Part shown: in pieces, positions 32,134-34,070 of the stretch
Layout: every line of letters starts with the position of its first letter
Numbering within the stretch: position 1 is the first letter of the stretch
NCBI RefSeq assembly: GCF_009711125.1
Contig: NZ_WMIB01000033.1
Span: 1-34,070 of the forward strand
DNA from: Metabacillus mangrovi
GTDB lineage: Bacteria > Bacillota > Bacilli > Bacillales > Bacillaceae
Length of the DNA stretch: 34,070 nt
Reading direction: 5' to 3'
Notes under the pieces: generated by a model
Told to the model about the DNA's origin: nothing
The model's database searches: none
The model's input: the letters and a program-made list of their open reading frames with translations, nothing else
Made by a program: the position numbers and the translations under genes

Positions 32134-33429
32134 ATGAAATTAGTGCTTTCTGCACTGCAATGGGTGTTCTTCATCATTGCATCAACGATCGTAGTTCCGA
32201 TTGCCATCGGCCAGCTTTTCAGCTTGGACGGGAACCAGACTGCCGTTTTAATTCAAAGCACCCTCTTTGTATTAGGACTGGCGGGTCTACTGCAGGTTAC
32301 ACTAGGACACAAGATGCCGATCAATGAGGGTCCGGCCGGTCTTTGGTGGGGGGTCTACTCGATTTATGCAGGCCTGAGCAGCACCCTGTTCGCAGGCTTC
32401 ATCGATACGCTTCAAAACCTCCAGGGTGCCCTGATGATGAGCGGTGTCTTTTTCCTGCTTTTTGCTGCCTTCGGATTGGTCGAACGTCTCGCAAAGCTTT
32501 TCACCCCGCTGGTCACCGGAATCTATTTGCTTCTGCTTGTTTTTCAGCTAAGCGGTCCGATTGTAAAAGGAATAATGGGGATCGGCTACAGAGGGGCAAA
32601 AGTGGATGCCGCTGTATTTGCTGCAGCGGCCGTAATTCTGCTCCTCACCTTTGGGCTGAGCCAAATGAAGCATAAGTTTCTTAAGCAATACTCCATCCTG
32701 ATCGGACTTCTGGCTGGATGGATTTTGTTTGCTGCACTCGGGCTCGCCAAACCTGTCGCACAGGCAACCCGGATTTTTTCCCTGCCAGAGCTGTTCCCGT
32801 TCGGACTTCCGGTTTTGAATGCTGGAATGCTGGTGACCGCCTTCTTTATCACTCTCCTGCTTACAGCAAACATGCTCGCAAGCATAAAAGTGGCAGAACA
32901 GGCCGTCCAGGCGCTGTACGGCAAGGAAAAAGAAGATCGGCACCGCGGGAAACGGGCGGGCTTTTTTGCCGGAATCAGCCACATCATAAGTGGAGCAGCC
33001 GGCGCAGTCGGCCCTGTCCCGATCTCTGGAGCGGCCGGTTTTATAACGACGACCGGCAATGGGGCGAGACTGCCCTTTATCATCGCCAACCTGATGATCA
33101 TGGCGATGAGCATGCTGCCGGCCGTTCTGAATCTTTTTGCCGCACTTCCTGCACCAGTTGGCTTTGCCGTCCAGTTTGTCGTGTTCTCCGGCATGATTGG
33201 CATGGCTCTGCGGCAGCTGAATGAAACAGCGGACAAAGAGCGGATGCTTTATGCGATGGGGATTGCCCTCCTCGCTGGGACAGGAGCGATGTATGTTCCG
33301 CCGGAAGCCTTTAAAGGATTCCCACCGGTCCTGATCTCCATATTTAATAACGGGCTGATTCTCGGAACCATCACCGCTATCGCCGCCGATCAGCTGACAC
33401 TGAAATTCGGCAAACACAAACACTCATAA
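32134..33429 (+). CDS. ywdJ: NCS2-family purine/uracil permease (YwdJ)
   Basis: A 431-residue membrane protein with about twelve to fourteen helices, of the nucleobase:cation symporter 2 type. Family features are the N-terminal LQWVFFIIASTIVVPIAIGQ, GHKMPINEGPAGLWWGVYS (substrate-site loop) and GAVGPVPISGAAGFITTTGNGARLP in the middle (the NCS2 TxxxG-like region). It diverges from classical uracil permeases, so its substrate is uncertain. Ribosome binding site TTGGAGGAT. Second gene of ywdI-ywdJ-ywdK. Confidence 0.85.
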   Translation: MKLVLSALQWVFFIIASTIVVPIAIGQLFSLDGNQTAVLIQSTLFVLGLAGLLQVTLGHKMPINEGPAGLWWGVYSIYAGLSSTLFAGFIDTLQNLQGALMMSGVFFLLFAAFGLVERLAKLFTPLVTGIYLLLLVFQLSGPIVKGIMGIGYRGAKVDAAVFAAAAVILLLTFGLSQMKHKFLKQYSILIGLLAGWILFAALGLAKPVAQATRIFSLPELFPFGLPVLNAGMLVTAFFITLLLTANMLASIKVAEQAVQALYGKEKEDRHRGKRAGFFAGISHIISGAAGAVGPVPISGAAGFITTTGNGARLPFIIANLMIMAMSMLPAVLNLFAALPAPVGFAVQFVVFSGMIGMALRQLNETADKERMLYAMGIALLAGTGAMYVPPEAFKGFPPVLISIFNNGLILGTITAIAADQLTLKFGKHKHS

Positions 33430-33510
33430 CTCCGTCACAAAAGCTTCCCCAGTTCCATCCTTGCTTAAGGTAAGATGGAAAAAGACACCTATACAGAGGA
33501 GCTGGTAATC

Positions 33511-33882
33511 ATGAAGGTATTCATTATCATCGCAGCAGTCAACGCCTTTCTTTCAGTAGCCCTGGGAGCATTCGGCGCCCACGGACTCGAAGGGAAAATT
33601 CCTGAAAAGTACATCGCCATCTGGGAAAAAGCCGTAACTTATCAAATGTTCCACGCCGGCGGTTTATTCGTTGTTGCCTTCCTCTCAGACAAGATCTCGC
33701 AGGCTGGACTCGTTACCTGGGCCGGCTGGATTATGCTCGCCGGGATCCTCCTGTTTTCCGGAAGCCTGTACATCCTCGCCGTCACCCAAATCAGCGTGCT
33801 TGGCGCCATTACTCCGCTAGGAGGACTTTGCTTCCTGGCATCATGGGTCATGATTATCGTGGCAGCTGTTAAATATTTGTGA
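33511..33882 (+). CDS. ywdK: DUF423-family membrane protein (YwdK)
   Basis: A 123-residue protein with four membrane segments. The DUF423 signature is complete: AFLSVALGAFGAHGLEGKIP, IWEKAVTYQMFHAGGLFVVA, GILLFSGSLYILAVT and ITPLGGLCFLASWVMII. Its role is unknown. The start at 33511 follows GAGGAG; the frame begins further upstream at 33475, but that part includes the ribosome binding site. An 82-bp gap with a TTCCATC/GATGGAA hairpin (33453-33480) separates it from ywdJ, so it may have its own promoter. Terminator at 33886. Confidence 0.9.
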   Translation: MKVFIIIAAVNAFLSVALGAFGAHGLEGKIPEKYIAIWEKAVTYQMFHAGGLFVVAFLSDKISQAGLVTWAGWIMLAGILLFSGSLYILAVTQISVLGAITPLGGLCFLASWVMIIVAAVKYL

Positions 33883-33885
33883 AGG

Positions 33886-33917
33886 AAAAACAGAGCCGGC
33901 TGCGGCTCTGTTTTTTT
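33886..33917 (+). terminator. Terminator of ywdK
   Basis: Stem CAGAGCCG / CGGCTCTG with a 4-nt loop, A-rich before and seven T residues after. Confidence 0.9.
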
Positions 33918-33922
33918 ATGGT

Positions 33923-33960
33923 GGGTGGGAGTTGGTTTGGGTGGGTGGGGATGGCTGGGG
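33923..33960 (+). other. G-rich tract with G-quadruplex pattern
   Basis: Runs of three or four G occur at 33923, 33927, 33939, 33943, 33947 and 33957. The last four fit G3+ N1 G3+ N1 G3+ N6 G3+. After it the window ends with GGGTCTGACCC (a dyad) and a CTGTAAA/TTTACAG inverted repeat; no gene is seen to 34070. Confidence 0.5.
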
Positions 33961-34070
33961 AAACTTAGCTGAGTTGCCGGTGCTGTGGCGGGTCTGACCC
34001 ACTAGCGATGCACGGTTTCAAAATACTGTAAAAAGTGGAAGGTGTACCTTTACAGAACACAAAAAAACTC

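Noticed and set aside
32548-33423. 291- and 216-codon minus frames inside ywdJ
   Set aside because: Antisense shadows of a clear membrane permease, Cys/His-rich without family motifs.

Overview
The window looks like chromosomal DNA of a Bacillaceae member (Bacillus or a close relative). Protein sequences match Bacillus subtilis families closely (QoxABCD, YwcE, NiaP, NfrA, PdxK, YwdF, Ung, YwdI, YwdJ, YwdK), ribosome binding sites are strong AGGAGG types, TTG and GTG starts occur, and GC content is moderate. No rRNA, tRNA, CRISPR array, phage or transposase gene was seen.

Layout. 1-621: two copies of a roughly 303-bp structured non-coding repeat. 661-3252: a minus-strand operon of a sugar PTS permease (IICB) and an endonuclease/exonuclease/phosphatase-fold hydrolase, with a promoter and a LacI-type operator. 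3531-3737: a small charged protein. 4081-8010: the qoxABCD quinol oxidase operon, followed by convergent ywcE. 8631-12946: a flavodoxin-fold oxidoreductase, the niacin transporter NiaP, a YitT-family protein and a YjiH-family membrane protein. 13142-14762: a fructosamine-kinase-family protein with nfrA. 14794-16373: a small membrane protein, a cluster of DnaA boxes and pdxK. 16538-18123: a TetR regulator with an NAD-dependent epimerase-like protein. 18506-27819: a galactose/lactose region with an SSS symporter behind CcpA-type sites, a divergent AraC regulator, galK-galE-galT and a GH42 beta-galactosidase. 28063-30818: stress genes (GlsB/YeaQ-like, two YflT-like) around ywdF-ung. 31813-33882: ywdI-ywdJ-ywdK.

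The backbone qox - ywcE - nfrA - (ywcI position) - pdxK - ywdF - ung - ywdI - ywdJ - ywdK is in the order I remember for B. subtilis. Transport and sugar genes sit between the backbone genes, so the window reads as a conserved oriC-side backbone carrying accessory insertions.

The least explained signal is non-coding. Four intergenic regions carry arrays of a short motif repeating every 20-21 bp, about two helical turns. Examples are TATTTGCGAA at 15351 (reverse) and 18236, GTCGATATCC at 20611 and GACCGATATATGAAAA at 31361. They resemble one another and may be one repeat family. A second notable element is a cluster of five same-orientation DnaA boxes at 15128-15321, at the position where B. 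subtilis is known to have a DnaA-box cluster outside oriC.

Function calls rest on reading motifs and remembered family sequences; no database search was run.
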